64,000 bases of DNA from Methylotenera_A sp031369365 (GTDB lineage: Bacteria; Pseudomonadota; Gammaproteobacteria; Burkholderiales; Methylophilaceae), in contig JANMOP010000082.1 in assembly GCA_031369365.1 (NCBI GenBank), positions 1-64,000 on the forward strand, given 5' to 3'. A model generated the notes under the pieces. That model was not told the DNA's origin and did not search any database. It was given only the letters and a program-made list of their open reading frames with translations. Positions 45,425 to 53,396 of the stretch are shown here, in pieces (positions within the stretch are counted from its first letter, which is position 1; the number at the start of each line of letters is the position of its first letter). Both the position numbers and the translations under genes were made by a program.

Positions 45425-46438
45425 ATGTTGACGTTACAAAAATGGGTATGGCTTGTGACACCTAATTTTATGCATTGTTGGATACGTAATGTGTTTTTTG
45501 TGTTGCGCTTAGCACCCAACATTTGGTACGACGCGATGCGGTTTTATCGTTATTCGGGCATTAATAAAAGCCGTGAATTTCAAAACGAGCAAGCTGCACG
45601 CATCACCATGGCTTATCATCAGCTAGAAAAAGGCTTAAGTTATGCAGCACCCAGGCCAGGCTTTGGTGTTGAAGTGGTTGTGCGGTTATTTTCAGCTATT
45701 GAGCCATATATTAAACAGCACGGCTTAATTGCACCCGCAACGACTGCGCTAGGCGTGTTGCAGGCCTATGTTGCTTTTAATGAGTCGTTGCAAATCGATA
45801 TGTCGACTGTAAAAGTGCGCTTGGCTAATATCAGTTATTCTCATGCGGATATTGGCGTTGAAGGTGGAATCATCTCAGTCAGTCGTCTGCAATTAGCAGC
45901 AGAGCGTGCAGCTGGGTTCGAGCGTTTTTTCAATTCACGCCACAGCGTGCGGCATTTTACAGGCGGTATTGTTACAGATGCAGAAATAAAAGCCGTGATT
46001 AGTATCGCGCTAAAAACGCCTTCAGTGTGTAATCGACAATCGTGGAAAGTGCATGCCTACAGCAACAAAGCGCATATGCAGCAATTATTAAATATTCAAA
46101 GTGGCAGCCGTGGCTTTGGCGAGCAAGCATCAAGCGTATTAGTTATTACCAGCGATTTAAGTAGTTTTGTCGATGTGTCAGAACGTTATCAAGCTTGGAT
46201 AGATGGCGGCATGTTTAGCATGTCGGTTTGCCTGAGTTTGCATGCGCAAGGCTTAGGCACATGCTGCTTAAATTGGTCTAAATTGCCTGCGGATGATTTT
46301 GCTATGCGCAAAGTGGCCAATATTGAACTGCAAGAACAGATCATTATGCTAATTGCGGTTGGTACGCTACCAGAGCAGTTTAATGTGGCGTATTCCGCGC
46401 GCAAACCTATAGACCAAGCATTGCAATTTCATCCATAA
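45425..46438 (+). CDS. Nitroreductase-family protein of the EPS locus
   Basis: 337 residues. The C-terminal half (about 175-337) is a flavin-dependent nitroreductase fold: FNSRHSVRHFTGGIVTDAEIKAVISIALKTPSVCNRQSWKVHAYS (FMN-binding R-x-S-V-R and P-S-x-x-N-x-Q-x-W), and HAQGLGTCCLNW. The N-terminal 170 residues are an extra helical region of unknown function that includes QLEKGLSYAAPRPGFG. Such proteins accompany polysaccharide pyruvyl transferases in glycan clusters; the redox substrate is unknown. It lies 30 bases after that gene. Confidence 0.83.
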   Translation: MLTLQKWVWLVTPNFMHCWIRNVFFVLRLAPNIWYDAMRFYRYSGINKSREFQNEQAARITMAYHQLEKGLSYAAPRPGFGVEVVVRLFSAIEPYIKQHGLIAPATTALGVLQAYVAFNESLQIDMSTVKVRLANISYSHADIGVEGGIISVSRLQLAAERAAGFERFFNSRHSVRHFTGGIVTDAEIKAVISIALKTPSVCNRQSWKVHAYSNKAHMQQLLNIQSGSRGFGEQASSVLVITSDLSSFVDVSERYQAWIDGGMFSMSVCLSLHAQGLGTCCLNWSKLPADDFAMRKVANIELQEQIIMLIAVGTLPEQFNVAYSARKPIDQALQFHP

Positions 46439-46462
46439 AATATTGATGCTTAATTAAGAAAA

Positions 46463-47671
46463 ATGAAAATTCTACAAGCCAATAAGTTCTTTTTTGCCAA
46501 TGGCGGTTCAGAAACAGTGATGTTTCAAGAACGGGATTATTTATTGGCTAACGGGCATCAAGTGGTTGATTTTGCGATGCAAGATTCACGTAACTTTGCT
46601 AGCCCATATGCAAATTATTTTGTAGAAAATAAAAGTTACAAAAATCAATCTGCAAATAAACTATCCAAAATTGCAGATGTTATTTCTTTCGTCCATTCGT
46701 CAGAAGCGGTTAAAAACATTAGCCGTTTAATTAACGACACCAAGCCCGATATTGTGCACTGCCATAATATTTATCACCAATTAACACCTTCAATTATCGG
46801 TGCGGCTAAAAAATTGGGTGTACCAGTAGTATTAACCTTGCACGATTACAAGCCAGTTTGCCCAACTTACAATCGTTTGCAGCAAGGTGAGCCTTGTTCG
46901 AAATGTTTAGATGGCGATTTTAGCCAAGTGTTGCGTAACCGTTGCGCTGAAGGGTCACTTGGTAAAAGCGCGGTGCTATTTGCTGAAGCTGCTGTACAGC
47001 GCTTAATGGCTAATTACGAAAAAGTAGATGCTTTTATTGCACCTAGCCAATTTATGCAGCAATCCATTGCACATCGCGTGCCAGAAAATCGCATTAAGCA
47101 GCTGTATAACGGCATTGATGTGAATGCGCTAAGCGCTAGCGTAGGGGATGAAGGCTATGTGCTGTATATCGGCAGGTTAGTGCCAGAAAAAGGCGTCGAA
47201 ACGCTGTTAAAAGCCCATGCAAATTCAGCTAATAAATGGCCATTAGTTGTTGCGGGTACAGGACCATTATTAGATGTCTTAAAAGCGCAATATAACCCTA
47301 GTATATTTGTTGGACATTTAGCAGGTGATGCATTAAAAAGCATGATTGAAAAAGCCGCCGTGCTGGTAGTGCCTTCAGAATGGTATGAAAACTGCCCCAT
47401 GTCGGTGTTAGAAGCCATGGCTTATGGTAAGCCAGTTGTTGGTAGCCGCATGGGCGGCATTCCAGAGCTGGTAGAAGATGGTAAAACAGGATTGTTGTAC
47501 ACAGCGGGTAATGTGAATGAATTAACAGTTGTGCTAGATAGGTTAATGAGCTCAAGTACCTTGAGGCAAGAGATGGGCGCAGCTGGGAGGTTGCGAGTTA
47601 CAAATAATTTTTCACTCGATAAGCACAATAAAGGCTTAATCGACATTTACCAGTTTGTATTAGGAGTTTGA
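46463..47671 (+). CDS. Family 4 glycosyltransferase
   Basis: 402 residues with a complete GT-B fold: ILQANKFFFANGGSETVMFQERDYLLANGH at the start, VHCHNIYHQLTPSIIGAAKKLGVPVVLTLHDYKPVCPT, a cysteine-containing insert (GEPCSKCLDGDF ... RNRCAEGSL) found in a subfamily of EPS mannosyl- or glucosyltransferases, and YVLYIGRLVPEKGVETLLKA, VPSEWYENCPMSVLEAMAYGKPVVGSRMGGIPELVEDGKTGLLY with the E-x7-E type motif. Its stop at 47671 lies two bases before the radical SAM gene. Sugar specificity unknown. Confidence 0.9.
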   Translation: MKILQANKFFFANGGSETVMFQERDYLLANGHQVVDFAMQDSRNFASPYANYFVENKSYKNQSANKLSKIADVISFVHSSEAVKNISRLINDTKPDIVHCHNIYHQLTPSIIGAAKKLGVPVVLTLHDYKPVCPTYNRLQQGEPCSKCLDGDFSQVLRNRCAEGSLGKSAVLFAEAAVQRLMANYEKVDAFIAPSQFMQQSIAHRVPENRIKQLYNGIDVNALSASVGDEGYVLYIGRLVPEKGVETLLKAHANSANKWPLVVAGTGPLLDVLKAQYNPSIFVGHLAGDALKSMIEKAAVLVVPSEWYENCPMSVLEAMAYGKPVVGSRMGGIPELVEDGKTGLLYTAGNVNELTVVLDRLMSSSTLRQEMGAAGRLRVTNNFSLDKHNKGLIDIYQFVLGV

Positions 47672-47673
47672 AC

Positions 47674-48852
47674 ATGGCAACAGCATTAGCACCAGCATCA
47701 GCAGGTTACCCGACCGATGTTTCAATTATCACCACCTATCGCTGCCAAATGCGCTGCAAAATGTGCGATATTTGGGAGAACCCAACCGATAGTAAAAAAG
47801 AAATTCAAGCCAAAGAGCTTGAAATGCTACCTAATTTTAAATTTGTGAATATCACTGGCGGCGAGCCATTTGTGCGTCGCGATTTAGAAGATATTGTAGA
47901 GGTGATGTACATAAAAGCACCGCGCATTGTAATTTCCACCTCTGGATGGCATACCGACCGTATTATTAAAATGGCAGAGCGCTTTCCAAATATCGGCATA
48001 CGAGTGAGTATTGAAGGCTTATCGCAAAAAAATGATGAGTTACGGGGTCGTGAAGGCAGTTTTGACCGTGCCATGCGTTTGCTATTAACACTAAAAGAAA
48101 TGGGTATAAAAGATATCGGTTATGGTTGTACCGTTTCTAATAAAAACTCAGAAGACATGCTGTGGCTGTATAAATTATCACGTGAATTGGGTATGGAGTT
48201 TGCAACAGCATCCTTTCATAATTCTTACTATTTTCATAAAGATGACAACGCCATCACTAATAAAGAGGAAGTGATTAATAACTTCCGTCTATTAATGGAA
48301 GAGTTGTTAAAAGACAATAGCCCAAAAAGTTGGTATCGCGCATTTTTTAATTTAGGTCTAATTAATTACATTCGCGAGCAACCGCGTATGTTGCCATGCG
48401 AGGCAGGTACGGCTAATTTCTTTATTGAGCCCTATGGCGATGTTTACCCGTGTAACGGTTTAGAAGATCGCTACTGGAAAGAATCCATGGGTAATATTCG
48501 CGAAGTGAAAAGCTTTGACGAGGTATGGTTTAGCCCGCAAGCCGAAAAAGTACGTGGCCTAGTAAAAACCTGCCCAAAAAATTGCTGGATGGTAGGCACA
48601 GCTGCACCTGTAATGAAAAAATACATTAAACATCCAACCGCTTGGGTAGTTAAAAATAAAATTAAATCGCTGTTAGGCAAGCCAATTTGCATTGATAACG
48701 TACCGCATTTTGATGTTGGGCAAGACCCGTTACAAGGTAATTTGCGTGAAACTAAGCCAATTGAAATTGCAACGCCCATTCATTTTAAAAAGCGTGAGCC
48801 AGAAGTGGTGCTATCAGAAGCTGAGTTGGAAGACATGCTTAGCACAAGCTAA
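47674..48852 (+). CDS. Radical SAM/SPASM protein of the EPS locus
   Basis: 392 residues. ATG 47674 is chosen because TAGGAG lies eight bases before it; an in-frame TTG at 47668 is less likely. The radical SAM cluster is Cys24, Cys28, Cys31 (YRCQMRCKMC). ITGGEPFVRRDLEDIV follows at about residue 65. The C-terminal SPASM-like region has LPCEAGTANFFIEPYGDVYPCNGL and KTCPKNCWMVG with the extra cysteines for auxiliary Fe-S clusters. Such proteins modify peptides or sugars; in EPS loci they may act on a glycan-linked substrate. The tail ends ELEDMLSTS, and its DNA is repeated at the end of the following broken gene. Confidence 0.88.
   Translation: MATALAPASAGYPTDVSIITTYRCQMRCKMCDIWENPTDSKKEIQAKELEMLPNFKFVNITGGEPFVRRDLEDIVEVMYIKAPRIVISTSGWHTDRIIKMAERFPNIGIRVSIEGLSQKNDELRGREGSFDRAMRLLLTLKEMGIKDIGYGCTVSNKNSEDMLWLYKLSRELGMEFATASFHNSYYFHKDDNAITNKEEVINNFRLLMEELLKDNSPKSWYRAFFNLGLINYIREQPRMLPCEAGTANFFIEPYGDVYPCNGLEDRYWKESMGNIREVKSFDEVWFSPQAEKVRGLVKTCPKNCWMVGTAAPVMKKYIKHPTAWVVKNKIKSLLGKPICIDNVPHFDVGQDPLQGNLRETKPIEIATPIHFKKREPEVVLSEAELEDMLSTS
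48826..48852 (+). repeat. Direct repeat, copy 1 (3' end of the radical SAM gene)
   Basis: The last 27 bases of the radical SAM gene recur at 49404-49430 with 23 or so identities; the first 16 (TTGGAAGACATGCTTA) are identical. In both copies the encoded ending is LEDML-x-TS and stop. Confidence 0.8.
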
Positions 48853-48920
48853 AAAGCTTAATACCATATCAAAGTATTGACAGTTTTATGTTGTTTTTAA
48901 AGCAGCATATAAGGATTTAC

Positions 48921-49430
48921 ATGGCATTTTCCCCAGTATTTTTATCCGTTGTGTTTGTGGTGCGTAATCAAGCAGAAAATATTGAGAAAATATTAGCAGA
49001 TGCAGCCAGTGTTATCGCGCCATTAGTGAGTGATTATGAGCTGATTGTGGTGGATAACGCCTCAGAAGATTACAGCATTGCTAAGCTTAAAAGTCTTACT
49101 TAAGAAAACGGCCACGCCAATTTGCAAGTATATGCACTGACTAAAGAAGTGGGCGCCGATACTGCCTCATGGGTGGGTTTAGAAAACGCATTGGGTGATT
49201 TTATTGCGGTGCTAGACCCGCTGCTAGATGACATTAACTTTATGCCACAAATGCTGGATAAAGTAGTGAGCGATGCCGATGTGGTATTTGCCACAAACCA
49301 GAAAAAACCTAAGCAAAGCTTGGCCTATAAAGTTGCCTATATGGCGTTTGATGCTATGTATAAAACCTTTAACAACCTTCACTTGGGTAAAGAGGCAGCT
49401 AAATTGGAAGACATGCTTATTACAAGTTAG
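48921..49430 (+). pseudogene. Glycosyltransferase family 2 pseudogene (nonsense mutation, truncated)
   Basis: ATG 48921 follows AAGGA by seven bases, so the start is normal. The product begins FSPVFLSVVFVVRNQAENIEKIL and has ELIVVDNASED, a GT2 donor-binding segment. An in-frame TAA at 49101-49103 stops it after about 60 residues; the same frame then resumes with ENGHANLQVYALTKEVGADTASWVGLENALGDFIAVLDP, which is clearly the GT2 continuation (D-x-D region). It runs to 49430 without the C-terminal half. Its last residues, KLEDMLITS, copy the end of the preceding radical SAM gene, suggesting a deletion that fused two genes. Both the stop and the truncation make it non-functional as a full enzyme. 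Confidence 0.85.
49404..49430 (+). repeat. Direct repeat, copy 2 (end of the GT2 pseudogene)
   Basis: Near-copy of 48826-48852, in the same coding phase, at the truncated end of the GT2 pseudogene. It is most simply the tail of a second, lost radical SAM gene joined to the pseudogene by a deletion. Confidence 0.75.
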
Positions 49431-49578
49431 GTAATTGATAAATTGGCTCGCCCAATTCATTAACTACCCAAATTCTTAATGGCCGACTAAAATCAAAGAT
49501 CTCTATAATTATATATTCCCATCATTGCGATTTCTAGCAATTACCGCGAACCCTACAGTTTAATTGGCTAGTATTTAA

Positions 49579-49595
49579 TAGTTTAAAACGGACTA
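49579..49595. promoter_or_regulatory. Degenerate candidate operator before the choice-of-anchor PEP-CTERM gene
   Basis: TAGTTTAAAACGGACTA resembles the TAGTC-N6-GACTA sites but has one mismatch in the left arm and a spacer one base longer. It lies 94 bases before ATG 49689, at a distance like that of the site at 53502. Support is weak on its own. Confidence 0.3.
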
Positions 49596-49688
49596 TGCCA
49601 TTTCATTTAATTGACAATATTAATCAGTAGCATATCAGGTCAAGTGCAACGTTTAGCTTGCATATTTTGTTATTGAAAAGGATTGCTT

Positions 49689-51194
49689 ATGAAAAACGCC
49701 AGAATCGCTACAGTGATTGCAGCATTGTTTATGCCTATCATTGCGACAGCCGCAAGTCCAATTGGCAGCATTACTAAAGAATGGACTTATAGCCATGCGT
49801 TAACTGGCGTGGCTGGTCAAACATCTGAAATTTCTGCTTATGACAGTATCACCAATACGATTTGGGTCGCTGGGCTTGTGGGCGTGGATGTGCTTAACGC
49901 AACAAATGGCTCACTGGTACAACATATTGATACGTCAAGTTTTGGCTCTATAAACAGTGTAGCGATTAAAAACGGTTTAGCTGCTTTTGCCATTGAATCT
50001 AGCGTGAAAACAGACACAGGTATTGTGCAGTTATATGATACAAGTTCACGCTCGCTTTCTAGTGGAATTAACACCATTGCTGTAGGTGCTCTGCCAGATA
50101 TGCTTACCTTTACGGCGGATGGGTCTAAGTTGCTAGTAGCAAATGAAGGTACACCTTCAACCTATGGGACGCGAATTGGCACCACTACACCTAGAAATTA
50201 TGGTCCTGCTGCGGTTGATCCTGTAGGTATTGTGAGTATTATTAACATGAACACACGCACTGTGATTGCCACCCCTGGTTTTGTTGGGGTTACACAAACA
50301 GGTAGTAATATTCGCACCAATACTGGTATGGATTTTGAGCCAGAATATATTGCAGTAAATGCAAGCGGCACTAAAGCCTATGTGACTTTGCAAGAAGCCA
50401 ATGCTATTGGAATATTAGATCTTAATACCAATTCTTTTGAGAAAGTAGTGGGATTAGGCGCAAAAGATTTTAGCCTCGCTGGTAACCAAATTGACCCATT
50501 AAACAACGGCGCTATCAGCTTTATTTCTGCCAATGTTAAGGGTTTGTATATGCCAGATGGCATTGCCGCTTATGAGGCTAATGGTGCAACATACTTGGTG
50601 ATGGCGAATGAAGGTGATTTTCGTGAAGATGATGTTGATCGTTCTGCTGCCAGCACTTTGGGCGCAGCAGCACCACTCAATAACTTACGTGTTTTAAATA
50701 CTGACTCATCGACAGGCAGCTTATTTGTTGCTGGTGCACGCTCTTTTTCAATTCGCGATGCCAATGGCAACATAGTGTTCGATAGTGGAGATTTTTTAGA
50801 TAAAAAAGCAGCTGAATTAGGCATATACGACGATGTGAGAAGCCGTGACAAAGGTGTTGAGCCAGAAGGTGTTGAGCTATTTACATTAAGCGGCCGCACC
50901 ATTGCAGCTATTGGTTTAGAAAGGACGCTTAAAGGTGCAGTTGCTTTATATGATATTACGGACCCAGCAAATGCCACGTTTTTAGATATGCTAGTGACAA
51001 ATGGAGATTTAGCGCCAGAAGGACTTGAGGCATTTGAATTTAATGGCAAATCATACCTTGCTATTGCAAATGAAGTTTCAAATACCACCACTTTATATTC
51101 TATTACGCCAGTGCCCGAGCCAGAAACTTATGCGATGTTATTGGCAGGGTTTGGTTTGCTTGGTTTTACAGCACGCCGTAGAAAATCACGCTAA
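49689..51194 (+). CDS. PEP-CTERM protein with choice-of-anchor I beta-propeller domain
   Basis: 501 residues from ATG 49689 (AAAGGA seven bases upstream; TTG 49683 is an unlikely alternative). A signal peptide (ending IIATAA) is followed by repeated propeller-like blades (IWVAGLVGVDVLNATNGSLV, GALPDMLTFTADGSKLLVANEGTPS, FEPEYIAVNASGTKAYVTLQEANAIGILDL, GDLAPEGLEAFEFNGKSYLAIANEVS), characteristic of choice-of-anchor I proteins. The C-terminal sorting signal is VPEPETYAMLLAGFGLLGFTARRRKSR, a full PEP-CTERM with glycine-rich helix and basic end, so it is a probable XrtB substrate. A strong terminator follows. Confidence 0.92.
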   Translation: MKNARIATVIAALFMPIIATAASPIGSITKEWTYSHALTGVAGQTSEISAYDSITNTIWVAGLVGVDVLNATNGSLVQHIDTSSFGSINSVAIKNGLAAFAIESSVKTDTGIVQLYDTSSRSLSSGINTIAVGALPDMLTFTADGSKLLVANEGTPSTYGTRIGTTTPRNYGPAAVDPVGIVSIINMNTRTVIATPGFVGVTQTGSNIRTNTGMDFEPEYIAVNASGTKAYVTLQEANAIGILDLNTNSFEKVVGLGAKDFSLAGNQIDPLNNGAISFISANVKGLYMPDGIAAYEANGATYLVMANEGDFREDDVDRSAASTLGAAAPLNNLRVLNTDSSTGSLFVAGARSFSIRDANGNIVFDSGDFLDKKAAELGIYDDVRSRDKGVEPEGVELFTLSGRTIAAIGLERTLKGAVALYDITDPANATFLDMLVTNGDLAPEGLEAFEFNGKSYLAIANEVSNTTTLYSITPVPEPETYAMLLAGFGLLGFTARRRKSR

Positions 51195-51208
51195 AAATCT
51201 TTGAAATT

Positions 51209-51258
51209 AAAGTCAGCTAAATAACTTAACTTAGCAGTTTAGATTTAGCTGACTTTTT
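51209..51258 (+). terminator. Intrinsic terminator after the PEP-CTERM propeller gene
   Basis: The 14-base arms AAAGTCAGCTAAAT (51209-51222) and ATTTAGCTGACTTT (51243-51256) are perfectly complementary, with T residues closing the right arm. It can also work in the other direction. Confidence 0.8.
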
Positions 51259-51326
51259 AATTCCATATCGCATGTAACAAGATAATGTAAAATAAACCTC
51301 CCTGACAATTAATATTTATACTCGAC

Positions 51327-52367
51327 TTGCGACCTTTTCATGATGTATTAAAACAGCGTATTCCCAAGATTGGGATTACTAAGCTTTTGATTAGTATTAA
51401 TTGCATAGTGTTTATTGCTATGCTAATTAATGGCGCGGGTTTCTGGCACTCGCCCAATGGCGTGCAGCTTGCGTGGGGAGCTAATTTTGGCCCTGCTACA
51501 CAAGATGGGCAATGGTGGCGGTTAGGTAGTGCCATGTTTCTACACTTTGGTGCGGTACATCTTGCACTCAATACTTGGTCGCTTTGGGAAGCTGGTCAAT
51601 TGGTCGAGCGTATGTACGGTCATTTTCGCTTCGCCTGTATCTATTTAATAAGTGGGCTGTCAGGTAATTTAGTCTCTTTAGTTGTGCAGGGTAACTCGGC
51701 CGTTTCAGGCGGTGCATCAGGTGCCATTTTTGGTATTTACGGGGCTGCACTTGTATTTCTGTGGCGCGAGCGTGCTGCACTTACCCCCCACGAATTTCGC
51801 TGGTTATTTTTGGGGGCTTTAGGCTTTGCTTCTGCCACGCTTATTTTAGGCTTTATAGTTCCAGGCATTGATAATGCAGCGCATATTGGCGGATTTGTAA
51901 CGGGGATTTTGCTTAGTGTTGTGTTTGTGCAGTCAATTACAGCTAGAGCGATGCCTATAAAAACTAGCTTAGCCACAGCGTCTATTATAGTGATAGCTAG
52001 TGCGGCACTTTTTCTAAATATTCCTGCGCCTAAATACCGCTGGAGCGATGAATTGTTAGTACGCAATCAGATTAGTGAGTTTTTATATCAAGACCAGGCA
52101 ATTAACCGGTCTTGGCTGGAAATCTTGCACGAGGGCAAGCAGGGTAAAAAGACTTTTGATGAAATTGCAGGCAGGATAGATTATGATATTAGCGAGCCTT
52201 ATGCAGAAAGCTTCGAAAAGTTATCACACCTACCCAGCAACCCAGCCTTGCCTTCTGCAGCTCAACTAGAAAATCTATTGCAGTATGCCCAGCACCGTAA
52301 AGAAGAATCCAAAGCGCTAACTGAAAAACTTAGAAAGCAACAATTTAGCAATGTTTCCCAACCCTAG
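51327..52367 (+). CDS. Rhomboid family intramembrane serine protease
   Basis: 346 residues. TTG 51327 is taken as start because no in-frame ATG precedes the first membrane helix; confidence in it is moderate. Six or so membrane helices carry the rhomboid signatures: HxxxN (HLALNTWSLWEAG), the catalytic Ser131 in SGGASGAIFG and His186 in NAAHIGGF. The last 120 residues form a charged, soluble C-terminal domain. It cleaves membrane proteins within the bilayer; the substrate is unknown. It has no features tying it to the rhombosortase/GlyGly-CTERM group. The small gene at 52398 follows 30 bases later. Confidence 0.88.
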   Translation: MRPFHDVLKQRIPKIGITKLLISINCIVFIAMLINGAGFWHSPNGVQLAWGANFGPATQDGQWWRLGSAMFLHFGAVHLALNTWSLWEAGQLVERMYGHFRFACIYLISGLSGNLVSLVVQGNSAVSGGASGAIFGIYGAALVFLWRERAALTPHEFRWLFLGALGFASATLILGFIVPGIDNAAHIGGFVTGILLSVVFVQSITARAMPIKTSLATASIIVIASAALFLNIPAPKYRWSDELLVRNQISEFLYQDQAINRSWLEILHEGKQGKKTFDEIAGRIDYDISEPYAESFEKLSHLPSNPALPSAAQLENLLQYAQHRKEESKALTEKLRKQQFSNVSQP

Positions 52368-52397
52368 TACAGTTTCCCAACCCCAGCGGAGTGATCA

Positions 52398-52625
52398 ATG
52401 AAAATCAAAGCGGCTAGTAACGAGTATATGGATAAAGCTAAGAATTTAACTGCTGAAGAAGTTGAGAAGCTACAATGCAGAATGCGCGGAAAGTTAGCGC
52501 GTAGAGCAGAAGATAAAAAAGTCAGCTTGCATGAAGCCTTAGCAATTCAGCTTGAGCTGGATGATGAGCAACTTGCAGAGTGGCGTAAAAATATTCAGGC
52601 AATAAGAAAAAAAGATAAAAAATAG
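52398..52625 (+). CDS. Small charged protein, unknown
   Basis: 75 residues; GGAG precedes ATG 52398 by about seven bases, which supports real translation. It is highly charged and helical (NLTAEEVEKLQCRMRGKLARRAEDKKVSLHEALAIQLELDDEQLAEWRKNIQAI). No signal peptide or metal site is seen. It is probably in one transcript with the rhomboid gene, and a bidirectional terminator lies downstream. Function unknown. Confidence 0.65.
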   Translation: MKIKAASNEYMDKAKNLTAEEVEKLQCRMRGKLARRAEDKKVSLHEALAIQLELDDEQLAEWRKNIQAIRKKDKK

Positions 52626-52730
52626 ATACTGTGATTATATTTATTGCTAACTTATTTACTAATATTTGAATATATGCAGAGGCAGTTGCCGTTTTTTGAA
52701 TTCAAAGACGGCAATGTTACATTTCTGCCA

Positions 52731-52758
52731 AAAAATACCAGCATTAGCTGGTATTTTT
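52731..52758. terminator. Bidirectional intrinsic terminator between convergent genes
   Basis: AAAAATACCAGC-ATTA-GCTGGTATTTTT is a perfect 12-base stem flanked by A-run and T-run, suited to both the small plus-strand gene and the minus-strand PEP-CTERM gene. A second, imperfect palindrome (TTGCCGT...ACGGCAA) lies just before it at about 52685-52715. Confidence 0.85.
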
Positions 52759-52838
52759 CATTCAATCTGCGCAGGGCAATGTTTTAAAGTAACGTCGAAT
52801 AGTGAGGTCGTCTTAAAAATACTGTTTTAAAGACTTAT

Positions 52839-53396
52839 CTAGATTTTACGGCGACGCGCCATAAATCCCATCCAACCTAGGCCAGCCAGCAGCATTGCGT
52901 AACTTTCTGGTTCTGGCACTGGTTGCGCAATATTCAACACACCTGCGTAGGATCCTCCAGAAGTGCCAGCTACAGTACCTTTAATTTGAAGTGTATAGGT
53001 GCCAGCAAGCAGAAATATTGGGTTTAAAACAGCTGTGGTAATGCCTACTGTTGGGCTGAAATTAACGGTGGTTCCCCATGCCGACATTAGAGTACCAGGT
53101 ACAACAGCTGCAGTTTGATGCGCGCTACCCGTGTATAAGCGTGCTTGAAGATTGGTTAAACCCAAAATACTATCTAAATTGATAGACGAAGTGACTGAGT
53201 TCGCAGAAGCACTTGGAATGGTAAAAATATAATCATCCCAAAATGTAGAGCCAGAAGAGGCGCTAGCAAAAGAATTGCTGTATGCGAGTGAAGTGGGTAA
53301 TAATCCAATTGATAGGTTAGTGATTGTGTCAGCAAAAGCATTCACACTGGAAACGCAAATTACAGCAGCTAAGATGGCCCTTTTAAGTAAATTCAT
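52839..53396 (-). CDS. PEP-CTERM protein, FxDxF-like type
   Basis: 185 residues on the minus strand, with AGGAG eight bases before its ATG. A signal peptide (ILAAVICVSSVNAFA) precedes a beta-rich domain with FWDDYIFTIPSASANSVTSSINL, resembling the FxDxF PEP-CTERM group, and TYTLQIKGTVAGTSGGSYAGVLNI. The sorting signal is VPEPESYAMLLAGLGWMGFMARRRKI. It is a probable exosortase B substrate, transcribed on its own. A 16-bp TAGTC-N6-GACTA palindrome lies 106-121 bases before the start. Confidence 0.92.
   Translation of the reverse strand: MNLLKRAILAAVICVSSVNAFADTITNLSIGLLPTSLAYSNSFASASSGSTFWDDYIFTIPSASANSVTSSINLDSILGLTNLQARLYTGSAHQTAAVVPGTLMSAWGTTVNFSPTVGITTAVLNPIFLLAGTYTLQIKGTVAGTSGGSYAGVLNIAQPVPEPESYAMLLAGLGWMGFMARRRKI

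Noticed and set aside
51327..52367. Rhombosortase (GlyGly-CTERM processing enzyme)
   Set aside because: It lies near PEP-CTERM genes, but it is an ordinary rhomboid with a long soluble C-terminal domain, and no GlyGly-CTERM protein is in the window.
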